NCBI GenBank assembly: GCA_963735085.1
Contig: CAVTJP010000005.1
Coordinates: forward strand, 1,488,001 to 1,552,000
Direction: 5' to 3'
From: DATJGR01 sp963735085
GTDB taxonomy: Bacteria > Pseudomonadota > Gammaproteobacteria > Pseudomonadales > Azotimanducaceae
Length of the DNA stretch: 64,000 bases
A model generated the notes under the pieces. That model was not told where the DNA came from, made no database searches, and was given only the letters and a program-made list of their open reading frames with translations. Numbering within the stretch: position 1 is the first letter of the stretch; each line of letters opens with the position of its first letter. Positions 8,592 to 17,142 of this stretch are shown here, in pieces. Both the position numbers and the translations under genes were made by a program.

Positions 8592-9107
8592 TCACCGGTT
8601 TGCCTCGACCAACGCGAGCAAACCGCGCAACAGTTGTTCCGGCGTCGGCGGACAGCCTGTGATCCTCAGGTCCACCGGCACGGCTTCGCCGACGCCGCCG
8701 CACACCGCGTAGCTGCCGGCGAAAAGGCCGCCGTCGATCGCGCAAGCACCGGCCGCGACGACCCACTTCGGGTTCGGCGTCGCGGCGTAAGTGCGTTGCA
8801 GTGCCTCGCGCATGTTCGCGGTCAGCGGACCGGTCACGAGCAGCACGTCGGCGTGCCGCGGCGATGCGACGAACCGCAGACCGAACCGTTCGAGGTCGTA
8901 GATCGCGTTGTTCAGCGCGTGGATCTCCAGTTCGCAGCCGTTGCACGAACCGGCGTCGACTTCACGAATCGCGAGACTGCGGCCGAGCTTGCGCCGCGCC
9001 GCGGCGTCGAGCCGCGCGGTGAGTTCGGCGAGGCCGGCGTCATCGAGTGGCGGCGGCGGTTCGGTGACCGGGGTGTTGACGAGACTCTGGAACAGCAATC
9101 TACGCAT
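8592..9107 (-). CDS. Hydrogenase-4/complex I small subunit (HyfI/NuoB-like)
   Basis: Protein of 171 residues related to the electron-transfer small subunit of group 4 hydrogenases and to NuoB. The four ligands of the proximal 4Fe-4S cluster are present: C55 and C58 in GSCNGCELE, C122 in GACAIDGG and C152 in GCPPTPE. It is the last gene of a seven-gene minus-strand operon, 6 bp after the large-subunit gene. In the complex it would sit in the hydrophilic arm and pass electrons to or from the membrane part. Because the large-subunit partner has lost its NiFe ligands, a hydrogenase function is unlikely. Confidence 0.85.
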   Translation of the reverse strand: MRRLLFQSLVNTPVTEPPPPLDDAGLAELTARLDAAARRKLGRSLAIREVDAGSCNGCELEIHALNNAIYDLERFGLRFVASPRHADVLLVTGPLTANMREALQRTYAATPNPKWVVAAGACAIDGGLFAGSYAVCGGVGEAVPVDLRITGCPPTPEQLLRGLLALVEANR

Positions 9108-9113
9108 CGTCGC

Positions 9114-10640
9114 CTATCCGTCGTGGCCCGCATACGAGCAATTGAACGATTTGTTGCACAGCGGGAAGTCCGCGACGATGTTCCCTTCGACGACGGCCTC
9201 GAGCAGCGGCCAGTGGAACCACGAAGCGTCGCGGATGTGGCAGCGCGCAATCCGACCGTCATGGTCGACGCGGACCCACGCGAACACGTCGCCGCGGAAC
9301 GCTTCGACGAGCGCTACGCCTTCGCTGACGACCCCGCCCGGTCGCGCGACACGGTTGTCGAACGCCGGCCCGTCGGGTAAACGTTCGAGCATCGTGCGAA
9401 CCAGACGCAGACTCTGCCGCACTTCGTCGATACGCACCCAGACGCGCGCGTCGACGTCGCCGTCGGTGCGCACCACCACGTCGAAGTCGAGCGCGTCGTA
9501 CGGTGCGTAGGGAATCGCGTGGCGCGCATCGAACGCGCGCCCGGAGGCGCGGCCGACATATCCGCCGGCGCCAAACTGACGTGCCAGCTCCGCGGTCAGC
9601 ACGCCGGTGCCGACTGTGCGATCCTGCAGCGACGGCGTGTCGTCGTACAGCTCGACGAGCCTCGGGAAGCGTGCATCGATCTCGTCGAGCGCGGTTCGGA
9701 TCGCCGCGATTCCGTCGCTCGCGAGATCGACGGCGACGCCGCCCGGCACGATCCGATCCATCATCAGGCGGTGACCGAACGCCGTGGCGCACGCGCGCAG
9801 CACGCGCTCACGCAGCACCCCGCAATGTGCGTGCATCAGCGCGAACGCCGCGTCGTTGCAGATCGCACCGATATCGCCGAGATGATTGGCGATGCGTTCG
9901 AGCTCGGCCATCAGTCCGCGCAGCCATTGTGCGCGGGTGGGCACCGCGACGCCGAGCGCCGCTTCAACTGCGCGCGCGAACGCAAACGACATTGCGACGG
10001 TGCTGTCGCCGGATACGCGCGCGGCGAGTTGCGCAGCGCGATCGAGCGGCGCATCGACCCACAACGACTCGATCCCCTTGTGCGCGTAGCCCAAGCGCTG
10101 TTCGAGGCGCACCACCGTTTCGCCGTTGGCGGAGAAGCGGAAATGCCCGGGCTCGATGATGCCCGCATGCACCGGACCGACCGCGATCTGGTGCAGGCCG
10201 TCGCCCTCCGCGGCCAGAAACGGATAAGGGGGAGGCGTGGCGGGTGCACCCGGGTTCGACGCGAGCGGATGGCGCATGGGCCACCGGCCGTGATCGAGCC
10301 ACGGCCGCGGATCGGGTGCGTGCTCCGCGTCGATGCCGTGCAAATCGCAGAGCGCGCGTTCGAGTCGAATCGCCGGCGCATGGTGACGACCGATCGACGG
10401 ATACCGGTTCTGCGGACAATCGAGCGTCGCGATTGCAACCGCGCCGTCGTGCGCGTCGAACACCGCCGCGTGCACGGCGCCGGGTTCGGCCCAATGCGCG
10501 AGCAGCGACCAGGCGCCGAGTTCGCTGAGCCGTACGGCGAGCGCATCCCACTCGGCCGCGTTGACGACCGTGCGGGCGAGCGGCATGTTGCCGAGAGGGC
10601 GTTGTGCGCCATCGAACGTGCCGGTCAATCGTTCATTCAT
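9114..10640 (-). CDS. Hydrogenase-4-like large subunit without NiFe ligands (NuoCD/HyfG-like)
   Basis: Protein of 508 residues combining an N-terminal NuoC-like 30-kDa part (about 1-150) and a NuoD/HyfG-like part. The latter shows EQRLGYAHKGIESLW, followed by GDIGAICNDAAF and LMMDRIVPGGV. In true NiFe hydrogenases the next motif carries two cysteines; here the equivalent stretch is RVSGDSTVA with none. The C-terminal motif, normally DPCxxC, reads FPLCNKSFNCSYAGHDG, with C495 and C501 not in CxxC spacing. It should therefore not bind a NiFe centre. This matches energy-converting hydrogenase-related (Ehr) complexes, whose reaction is unsettled. Spacing to both neighbours is 6 bp. Confidence 0.82.
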   Translation of the reverse strand: MNERLTGTFDGAQRPLGNMPLARTVVNAAEWDALAVRLSELGAWSLLAHWAEPGAVHAAVFDAHDGAVAIATLDCPQNRYPSIGRHHAPAIRLERALCDLHGIDAEHAPDPRPWLDHGRWPMRHPLASNPGAPATPPPYPFLAAEGDGLHQIAVGPVHAGIIEPGHFRFSANGETVVRLEQRLGYAHKGIESLWVDAPLDRAAQLAARVSGDSTVAMSFAFARAVEAALGVAVPTRAQWLRGLMAELERIANHLGDIGAICNDAAFALMHAHCGVLRERVLRACATAFGHRLMMDRIVPGGVAVDLASDGIAAIRTALDEIDARFPRLVELYDDTPSLQDRTVGTGVLTAELARQFGAGGYVGRASGRAFDARHAIPYAPYDALDFDVVVRTDGDVDARVWVRIDEVRQSLRLVRTMLERLPDGPAFDNRVARPGGVVSEGVALVEAFRGDVFAWVRVDHDGRIARCHIRDASWFHWPLLEAVVEGNIVADFPLCNKSFNCSYAGHDG

Positions 10641-10646
10641 CAGTGT

Positions 10647-12095
10647 TCACCCGAGCAATTGCGCGATTGTCTGGAACCAGCGCACCAGCGACGCGGGCAG
10701 GAAAACGCCGGCGACCAGCACCAACGCGAGGTGACCGTACAGCGGCAGATACGACGCATCGCTGTGTGCATGGTTCGGGCTCGGCTCGCCGAATGCGAGC
10801 CCGTTGATTTGTTTGAGCAGTGCACCGAAACCGAGCAACAGACCCACGACCAGCGGCAGCGCGAGCCACGGGAACCGATCCATCGTAGACGTGACGATCA
10901 GGAACTCGCTCATGAAGATACCCATCGGCGGAATGCCGGCGATCGCCAGCACGCCGAGCACCAGCCCCCAGCCGAGCAGCGGATGCGACTGTGTCAGCCC
11001 GCGGATGTCGGCGATGCGCTGCGTGCCTTTGATCTGCGCGACGTGTCCGACGGCGTAGAAGATCGCCGACTTGGTCAGGCTATGCATCGTCATATGCAAC
11101 AGTCCGGCGAAGTTCGCGAGCGGTCCGCCGACGCCAAACGCAAACGTGATGATGCCCATATGTTCGATTGACGAATACGCGAACAGCCTCTTGATATCGT
11201 GCCGGCGATACAACATCAATGCGCCGAACGACAACGACGCGAGCCCCATGCCGATCATCAACGGACCCGGTGCGACGGCGCCCGCGTTGCCGGCCATCAA
11301 CATTTTGAAACGCAGTACGGCATACAGCGCGACGTTCAGCAACAATCCCGACAGCACCGCCGAAATAGGCGTGGGGCCTTCGGCGTGTGCGTCCGGCAGC
11401 CATCCGTGCACCGGTACCAGGCCGACTTTCGTGCCGTAGCCGAGCAGCAGGAACACGAACGCGAGGTTCAGGATCGCCGGCTCGAACTGCGCGACGTGCA
11501 CGATCAGGTTCGTCCACGCCATCGTTTGTAAGCCTTCACCGAGCACCGGCAGTGCGGCGACGTAGACGAGCGTCGTGCCGAACAGCGCAAGCGCGATGCC
11601 GACACTGCCGAGGATGAAATATTTCCATGCCGCTTCGAGCGACTCATGCGTGCGGTACAGCCCGACCATCACCACCGTCGTCAATGTCGCGAGTTCGACC
11701 GCGACCCACATCAGCCCGATGTTGTTGGCGACCAGAGCGAGGTTCATGCCGAACATCATCGACTGGAACATTGCGTGGTAGAACCGCACGTGGTTGCGTG
11801 TCAGTCGCCCCGAGTCGATCTCGTGGCCGATGTAACTGGCGCTGAACACGCTCGTCGTGAAGCCGACGAATGCGTTGACGACAATGAACACGATGTTTAG
11901 ATCGTCGATGAACAACAACGTGCCCGGCGGCGGTTTGACCGCGAGGAACGAAACGGCACCGAGCAGCGTCACGAACGATGCAACGGCGTTCACAGCAGCC
12001 GATAGCCGATAGCCACGGATCACCGCGAGCAAAGCGGCGCCCAGCAGCGGCGTGCCGAGAACGCCCCAGAACGGCGCCTGCGATACATCGATCAT
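10647..12095 (-). CDS. Antiporter-like membrane subunit (HyfF/NuoN-like)
   Basis: Very hydrophobic protein of 482 residues with about 13-14 transmembrane segments, of the proton-conducting NuoL/M/N family. Family proton-path residues can be seen: the glutamate in WVAVELATL and the lysine and histidine in GTKVGLVPVHGWLPDAH. The following AEGPTPISAVLSG segment is characteristic of the hydrogenase-4 subunit F branch. It would translocate ions across the inner membrane, coupled to redox chemistry in the hydrophilic arm. Its ATG overlaps the stop of the HyfE-like gene by 4 bases (ATGA). Confidence 0.85.
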   Translation of the reverse strand: MIDVSQAPFWGVLGTPLLGAALLAVIRGYRLSAAVNAVASFVTLLGAVSFLAVKPPPGTLLFIDDLNIVFIVVNAFVGFTTSVFSASYIGHEIDSGRLTRNHVRFYHAMFQSMMFGMNLALVANNIGLMWVAVELATLTTVVMVGLYRTHESLEAAWKYFILGSVGIALALFGTTLVYVAALPVLGEGLQTMAWTNLIVHVAQFEPAILNLAFVFLLLGYGTKVGLVPVHGWLPDAHAEGPTPISAVLSGLLLNVALYAVLRFKMLMAGNAGAVAPGPLMIGMGLASLSFGALMLYRRHDIKRLFAYSSIEHMGIITFAFGVGGPLANFAGLLHMTMHSLTKSAIFYAVGHVAQIKGTQRIADIRGLTQSHPLLGWGLVLGVLAIAGIPPMGIFMSEFLIVTSTMDRFPWLALPLVVGLLLGFGALLKQINGLAFGEPSPNHAHSDASYLPLYGHLALVLVAGVFLPASLVRWFQTIAQLLG

Positions 12096-12757
12096 GGCGC
12101 GTCTCCGCGCGACAGGTTCAACGCCGAGAGGTCGACGCTGTCGAAGCGTTCGCGAATACGGAACAGAAACAAGCCGATCACGATGAACGCGATCAACACC
12201 GAGAACGCGATGCTGATTTCCACCACCAGCGGCATTCCGCGCGCGCCGGACACCGCCAGGATCAGGCCGTTCTCCAGCGACATGAAGCCGACGACCTGGC
12301 TGACCGCATTGCGACGCGTGACCATCATCAACAGCCCCAGGAGAATTACCGCGAGCGCGAACGCGAGGTCTTGGCGGCCGAGCGGATCGAAGCCCGGCGT
12401 GACCTTCAGCATCAGTACGATCGCCAGCGCGACCAGCCCGACGCCGACCAGCATCGTCAGACCAATGCCGACCGCCGTCTCGATCTCGCGGTGGATCTGC
12501 AGGCGCCGCACGATCCTACGCAACGCCGATGGAATCAGGATTGCCTTGAGGCCGAGCGCGATGAACGCGGTCACATACAGGTGCGGCGCATTTTGCCCGT
12601 ACGCCTGCCACGCGACCGACAGCGACAGCACCGCCGCGTGCAGCGCGAACACGTTCAGCAGTGCGCCCATCCGGTCTTGATAAAGCAGCATGAAACTCAC
12701 CAGTACCATCCCGCCGGCGAACAGGTGCGCGAGGTCATATGTCAGTGACTGGGTCAC
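12092..12757 (-). CDS. Hydrogenase-4 membrane subunit E (HyfE-like)
   Basis: Membrane protein of 221 residues, about 7 transmembrane helices, resembling HyfE and containing a NuoK-like portion: VVGFMSLENGLILAVSGARG with its buried glutamate. Start is GTG 12757, chosen because it overlaps the stop of the preceding gene in GTGA and begins at the VTQSLTYDLAHLF segment. The much longer open frame upstream only reads through the HyfC gene in another frame. Stop and next start overlap by 4 bases, so translation of the operon appears tightly coupled. Confidence 0.82.
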   Translation of the reverse strand: MTQSLTYDLAHLFAGGMVLVSFMLLYQDRMGALLNVFALHAAVLSLSVAWQAYGQNAPHLYVTAFIALGLKAILIPSALRRIVRRLQIHREIETAVGIGLTMLVGVGLVALAIVLMLKVTPGFDPLGRQDLAFALAVILLGLLMMVTRRNAVSQVVGFMSLENGLILAVSGARGMPLVVEISIAFSVLIAFIVIGLFLFRIRERFDSVDLSALNLSRGDAP

Positions 12758-13710
12758 AGGCTTCTTGTCACGAACATCAGCAATACCGCGAGCAGCGCCA
12801 GCATCAGCGAGATACCGAGGAACTCCGGCACGCGAAACACGCGCATCTTCGCGATCGTCGTTTCGAACACGGCAAGCAGCACGCCGGCGCCGGTGACTTT
12901 TAATGCATACGCCAGCAGTCCCCACAGGTAGTCCGCCCAACGCGCTTCGGTTGGCGCGAGGCCCCACGGAACGAACACCGCAGCAATCAATGAGACGTAC
13001 AGCAGCAACTTCAGCGAGCCGGCCAACTCGATCACGGCGAGATGGCGTCCGGAGTACTCGAGCACCATCGCCTCGTGCACCATTGTGAGTTCCAAGTGTG
13101 TCGCCGGATTGTCGACCGGGATGCGGGCGTTCTCGGCCAGCGCGACAATGACCATCGCGACGAACGCGAGGCCGAGCGACACGCGCAACCCGGCGTCACC
13201 GGAGGTCATGTACGCGGCGATGACGGATAACTGCGTCGATCCGGCGATCAGCGCGAGCGTGAATGCGACGACGACCAGCGCCGGTTCCGCGAGCGATGCG
13301 ATCATCACCTCGCGGCTCGAACCGATACCGCCGAAGCTGGTGCCGATGTCGAGACCGACGAGCGCGAGGAAGAACCGGGCGCTGCCGAGCAGTGCGACGA
13401 TCGCGATCAGATCCGCCGACACGCTGAGCGCGAGGCCGGTCGCGAACGTCGGCACCAGCGACGCGGCGGTCCACGTTGCCGCAAAGATCAGATACGGCGC
13501 CACGCGGAACAGCCACGACGCGTTCTCCGCAACGACCGCTTCCTTGTTCAGCAGCTTCCACAGATCGCGGTACGGCTGCAGCACCGGTGGACCGCGGCGC
13601 TGCTGCAGACGCGACTTCACCTTGCGGATAAATCCGGTCAGCAGCGGCGCGGCGGCGAGCACCAGCAGCGTCTGGCCGGCCTGCAATGCGAGTACGCCGA
13701 TCACTGCCAT
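12754..13710 (-). CDS. Hydrogenase-4 membrane subunit C (HyfC/NuoH-like)
   Basis: Membrane protein of 318 residues, about 8 helices, homologous to HyfC and NuoH, the subunit that connects the hydrophilic arm to the antiporter modules. Typical segments are RRGPPVLQPYRDLWKL, GGIGSSREVMIASLAEPAL, and ENARIPVDNPATHLELTMVH with its conserved acidic residues. Start ATG 13710 gives a normal length; the longer open frame upstream overlaps HyfB and is spurious. It overlaps the HyfB stop by 10 bases and the HyfE start by 4. Confidence 0.87.
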   Translation of the reverse strand: MAVIGVLALQAGQTLLVLAAAPLLTGFIRKVKSRLQQRRGPPVLQPYRDLWKLLNKEAVVAENASWLFRVAPYLIFAATWTAASLVPTFATGLALSVSADLIAIVALLGSARFFLALVGLDIGTSFGGIGSSREVMIASLAEPALVVVAFTLALIAGSTQLSVIAAYMTSGDAGLRVSLGLAFVAMVIVALAENARIPVDNPATHLELTMVHEAMVLEYSGRHLAVIELAGSLKLLLYVSLIAAVFVPWGLAPTEARWADYLWGLLAYALKVTGAGVLLAVFETTIAKMRVFRVPEFLGISLMLALLAVLLMFVTRSL

Positions 13711-15734
13711 AGCGCGAGCACTCCCAACAAGCTCACGAGCGCAATGAACACCAGTCCGAGATACTGACGGATCGTCAGTGACTGTGAACGATTCACACGC
13801 TCCGAGACGACGACGACGGCACGCGCAATTGGCACGTACAGTGTCTCCCACAGCACGTCGCGGACGGTGACCACGAAGTGGGCAGCGCCGACATCGCCGG
13901 GTTTCGCGAACGTCACGCGCTCGCGCGCGCGAAACAGTAGCGTGCCGAACACGCGACGGATCGGTTGCGCGAAGCTGGACGCTGAGTACTGCAGTGCGGG
14001 GCTCGAATCTGGAAAGCCGCAGTCCCACGGCGGCGCGCGGCGGATCTCGCGCGATGCGACGCGGTGGATCACGAATGCGACAAGGCTCGCGGCGAACGCC
14101 GCGAACAGGAAGACGAAGAATGGATTGTAAGAACTTCGCGCCGCGTTGATCGGCACAATCGTCAACCACGATTGATCGGCCTGCGGCATCACGTGTCCGC
14201 CGACAAGCACATCTGTCAGCGGCGCGAGCGCGTCGATCGCGTAGCCGGGCAGGATGCCGGCCGCAACGCACAGCACAACGACGATCAGCATCGCGGCGAG
14301 CGACGTCGGCCGCGCGTCGTGCGCGATCTGTGACGCCGACGAGCGCGGCCGGCCAAGGAACGTCAGGCCGAACGCCTTGACGAAGCACGCCGCCGCCAGG
14401 GCCGCTGACAGCGCGAGCATTGCGCCGACCGCCGGGATCAGGAACTTCAATCCCCAAGCCGATAGCTGCGGGCTCACGAGAATCGCTTGGAATGTCAACC
14501 ATTCAGAAACGAATCCGTTGAGGGGCGGTAGCGCCGAGATCGCCATCGCGCCGATCAGAAACGCGAACGCGGTGACGGGCATCCGGCGAATCAGCCCGCC
14601 CAGGTGTTCCATGTCGCGTTCGTGCGTCGACGCGTGTACCGCCCCCGCCCCATAGAACAGCAGGCTCTTGAACAACGAGTGGTTGAACGCGTGAAACAGC
14701 GCCGCAACGAATGCCAGCGCCGCGGCCCATGGGATGCCGCCTGCTTCGAATGCAAGCGCGAGCCCGAGACCGACGAACACGATGCCGACGTTCTCGACGG
14801 TGCTGTACGCGAGCAGGCGCTTGAGGTCATCCTGCAGCGTGGCCTGCAATACGCCGAGCACTGCGGTGATGCCGCCGATTGCGAGCACGACGACGCTCCA
14901 CCAGTTCGCCGGCTGGCCCAGCAGATCGAAGACGATTCGGATGAATCCGTAGATCGCAACTTTCGTCATGACCCCGCTCATCAACGCCGAGACGTGGCTC
15001 GGGGCGGCCGGGTGCGCCAGCGGCAGCCACACATGCAGCGGCGCGATGCCGGCCTTCGAGCCGCAGCCGACGAGCGCGAGACAGAAAATCGCGCCGGCCC
15101 GCAACGCGTTGCGATCGAGCGCACGCATCGCGGCGAATTCATAGCCACCGTCCGACGCGAGCAGTCCGAACGCGAGCAACAGCGCAAGCGTGCCGAAGCT
15201 CGCCATCACGAGATAGATGTAGCCGGCTCGGCGGTTGTCCGGTTCGCGGTGGTGCGACATGACGAGCGCCCACGACGTGAGCGACATGAATTCCCAACTG
15301 AGCAGGTACGTGAACGCGTCCCCGGCAACGACGACCAGGTTCATGGCGGCCAGAAACGCTGGAAAGAACGGCACCACGCGACCGGGCGACGGCTCGTGCG
15401 CACCGTAGCCGATGCCGTACAAGCTTGCCGTCGCGCCGCCGAGATCGACGACGAACAGAAACAGCGAAGCCAGTAGATCAAGATTGAAATGTGCCCCGAC
15501 CCAGGGCAGGCCGACCGGCAACGTCACGCTCGGTTGGCTCATGCCGCTGAGTAGAGAGGCCAGCGCGACACCTGTGAGTGTGAGGCAAACGACCAGACAG
15601 ACGCCGTACACGACCGTCGCACCGCCGCGCCGCGGCGCCGCATATACAGCGAACACCGCCGCCCCCAACAGGACCGCAATGCCGTACAGCACGACGCCCA
15701 GTGGATGTGCGTCCCGGACGACTGCTTCGATCAC
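13701..15734 (-). CDS. Antiporter-like membrane subunit (HyfB/NuoL-like)
   Basis: Large membrane protein of 677 residues, the usual HyfB size. The proton-conducting family motif is visible with the glutamate in LLSWEFMSLTSWALV, the lysine in GCGSKAGIAPLHVWLPLAHP and the histidine-rich loop near HAFNHSLFKSLLF. A long amphipathic C-terminal region follows the last antiporter-type helix. It is the first structural gene of the complex, 10 bp after the small HTH gene. With HyfF-like and HyfC-like proteins it would form the ion-pumping arm. Confidence 0.87.
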   Translation of the reverse strand: MIEAVVRDAHPLGVVLYGIAVLLGAAVFAVYAAPRRGGATVVYGVCLVVCLTLTGVALASLLSGMSQPSVTLPVGLPWVGAHFNLDLLASLFLFVVDLGGATASLYGIGYGAHEPSPGRVVPFFPAFLAAMNLVVVAGDAFTYLLSWEFMSLTSWALVMSHHREPDNRRAGYIYLVMASFGTLALLLAFGLLASDGGYEFAAMRALDRNALRAGAIFCLALVGCGSKAGIAPLHVWLPLAHPAAPSHVSALMSGVMTKVAIYGFIRIVFDLLGQPANWWSVVVLAIGGITAVLGVLQATLQDDLKRLLAYSTVENVGIVFVGLGLALAFEAGGIPWAAALAFVAALFHAFNHSLFKSLLFYGAGAVHASTHERDMEHLGGLIRRMPVTAFAFLIGAMAISALPPLNGFVSEWLTFQAILVSPQLSAWGLKFLIPAVGAMLALSAALAAACFVKAFGLTFLGRPRSSASQIAHDARPTSLAAMLIVVVLCVAAGILPGYAIDALAPLTDVLVGGHVMPQADQSWLTIVPINAARSSYNPFFVFLFAAFAASLVAFVIHRVASREIRRAPPWDCGFPDSSPALQYSASSFAQPIRRVFGTLLFRARERVTFAKPGDVGAAHFVVTVRDVLWETLYVPIARAVVVVSERVNRSQSLTIRQYLGLVFIALVSLLGVLALWQ

Positions 15735-15744
15735 GACGATCCGC

Positions 15745-15993
15745 TCATTGCTGCTTCAGTCGTACCCCGCGGCCGCCGCCGCTGCTCGCCGCTCCCGGAT
15801 CGATCAGCGAGATGCCGGCTCGGTCGAGTGCTTCGATGAGCTTCATCAACGATTCGACGTTCCCGCGCACCACGTCGTCACTCGCCTCCATACGCTGAAT
15901 CGTCGGCAGCGACAGCCCGCTCAGCTTCGCGAGCGTCCTCTGGTTGATGCACAGCAGCGCCCGCGCCGCCCGCATTTGTGTTGACGTTATCAT
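15745..15993 (-). CDS. Small XRE-family HTH regulator
   Basis: Protein of 82 residues that is essentially one helix-turn-helix domain: QMRAARALLCINQRTLAKL, then SGLSLPTIQRMEASDD, then a short Gly/Ser-rich tail. It matches the Cro/C1-type fold and is likely a DNA-binding regulator. It ends 10 bp before the HyfB-like gene and is the first gene of the operon, so it is a plausible autoregulator of the respiratory complex. The target has not been identified in the sequence. Confidence 0.8.
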   Translation of the reverse strand: MITSTQMRAARALLCINQRTLAKLSGLSLPTIQRMEASDDVVRGNVESLMKLIEALDRAGISLIDPGAASSGGGRGVRLKQQ

Positions 15994-16215
15994 GTCTAAA
16001 ACATCATATATTAAGCTTTATACATTCAAAAGGGATCGTTCCGAACCAATATGACCGGCGTGCCCAACGGCTGATCCGAACCCGCCTGTGGTTGGGGTCG
16101 CTGCCGACGCTGCCGACATAGGTGCGCGGATCGCGTCTGGAAGATTGTTTTAGGCGCAGCCACCTGAGACGCTGGCCGCCCACTTGGCTGATGACCCCTT
16201 GGAGCGTCAACTATT
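15994..16215. other. Intergenic region with AT-rich promoter zone
   Basis: No gene seen. 15994-16030 is strikingly AT-rich for this genome; on the minus strand it offers TTGAAT and TATGAT separated by 15 bases, a possible promoter for the HTH-hyf operon. The plus-strand oxidoreductase gene has GGAG at 16200 as a weak ribosome-binding site. Confidence 0.4.
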
Positions 16216-17130
16216 ATGCGCATAGGCATCAACGGCACTGGACTCGTTCAACGCGCGTCGATCGACGCGATCGTCGAACACGCAGCCCAGGCCGCTGCCG
16301 ACGGCTTCTCGAGCTACTGGCTCGCCGAGCACCCGACCGGCGGACTCGATGCGCTGACGGTGCTGACGGTCGTCGGCTTGCGCGTGCCGGCGATCGAACT
16401 TGGCACCGCGATCGTGCCGACCATGCCGCGCCATCCAATGGTGCTTGCCGGGCAAGCGCTGACGACCAACGCCGCCATTGGCGGACGGCTGACGCTCGGC
16501 ATCGGCCTCTCGCACGCGCCGATGATGGCGCAGCTCGGCATCGGCTTCGACAAGCCGATCCGTCATCTGCGCGAGTTCCTCTGCGTGCTGATGCCGCTGC
16601 TCGACGACGGCAAGGTGTCGTTCGAGGGCGAGACGATCCGTTGTGACGCGCAGCTCTTCAAACGGGCTGAGCAGCGCTGCGGTGTCTTGGTCGCGGCTCT
16701 TGGGCCGCAGGCATTGGCCGTGGCGGGCGCGCGCACCGACGGCACGACGCTCGCGTGGGTCGGTCCGCGGACGATTCGCGAGCATATCGCGCCGTCGATC
16801 GGCGAGGCAGCGCAGAAGGCGGGTCGACCAACGCCGCGCATCATCGCGAGCTTGCCGGTGTGCGTTACCAACGACGCCGAGAAGGTGCGCGCGCAAGTCG
16901 ACAAGCAACTGTCGATGTATGGCCGGCTTCCTTCTTATCGCGCGATGTTCGATCGCGAGGGTGTCGCCGGACCTGGCGACCTCGCGCTCATCGGTGACGA
17001 GGACGCCGTACTGAAGCGCATCGACGAGTTGCGTGCAGCGGGCGCCACCGATTTCACTCCGTCGGAATTCACACCGAGTGCGCAAGAGCGCACGCGTACC
17101 CGGGCCCTGTTGAAGTCGTTGGTTGGGTAG
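16216..17130 (+). CDS. Luciferase-like (LLM) flavin-dependent oxidoreductase
   Basis: TIM-barrel protein of 304 residues of the bacterial luciferase-like family, probably using FMN or F420. Recognisable segments are SYWLAEHPTGGLDALTVL, ELGTAIVPTMPRHPMVLAGQ and RLTLGIGLSHAPMM. The chain resembles the subgroup of F420-dependent oxidoreductases described mostly in actinobacteria. The substrate cannot be inferred. It precedes the RND efflux genes by 12 bp and could be co-transcribed with them. Part of its GIGLSHAP coding segment is duplicated at 7498-7522. Confidence 0.8.
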   Translation: MRIGINGTGLVQRASIDAIVEHAAQAAADGFSSYWLAEHPTGGLDALTVLTVVGLRVPAIELGTAIVPTMPRHPMVLAGQALTTNAAIGGRLTLGIGLSHAPMMAQLGIGFDKPIRHLREFLCVLMPLLDDGKVSFEGETIRCDAQLFKRAEQRCGVLVAALGPQALAVAGARTDGTTLAWVGPRTIREHIAPSIGEAAQKAGRPTPRIIASLPVCVTNDAEKVRAQVDKQLSMYGRLPSYRAMFDREGVAGPGDLALIGDEDAVLKRIDELRAAGATDFTPSEFTPSAQERTRTRALLKSLVG

Positions 17131-17142
17131 TCTGGCGGCATC

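Noticed and set aside
12754..14502. A 582-residue open frame spanning HyfC and part of HyfB
   Set aside because: The first 264 residues are an arginine-rich shadow of HyfB in another frame; HyfC proper begins at ATG 13710.
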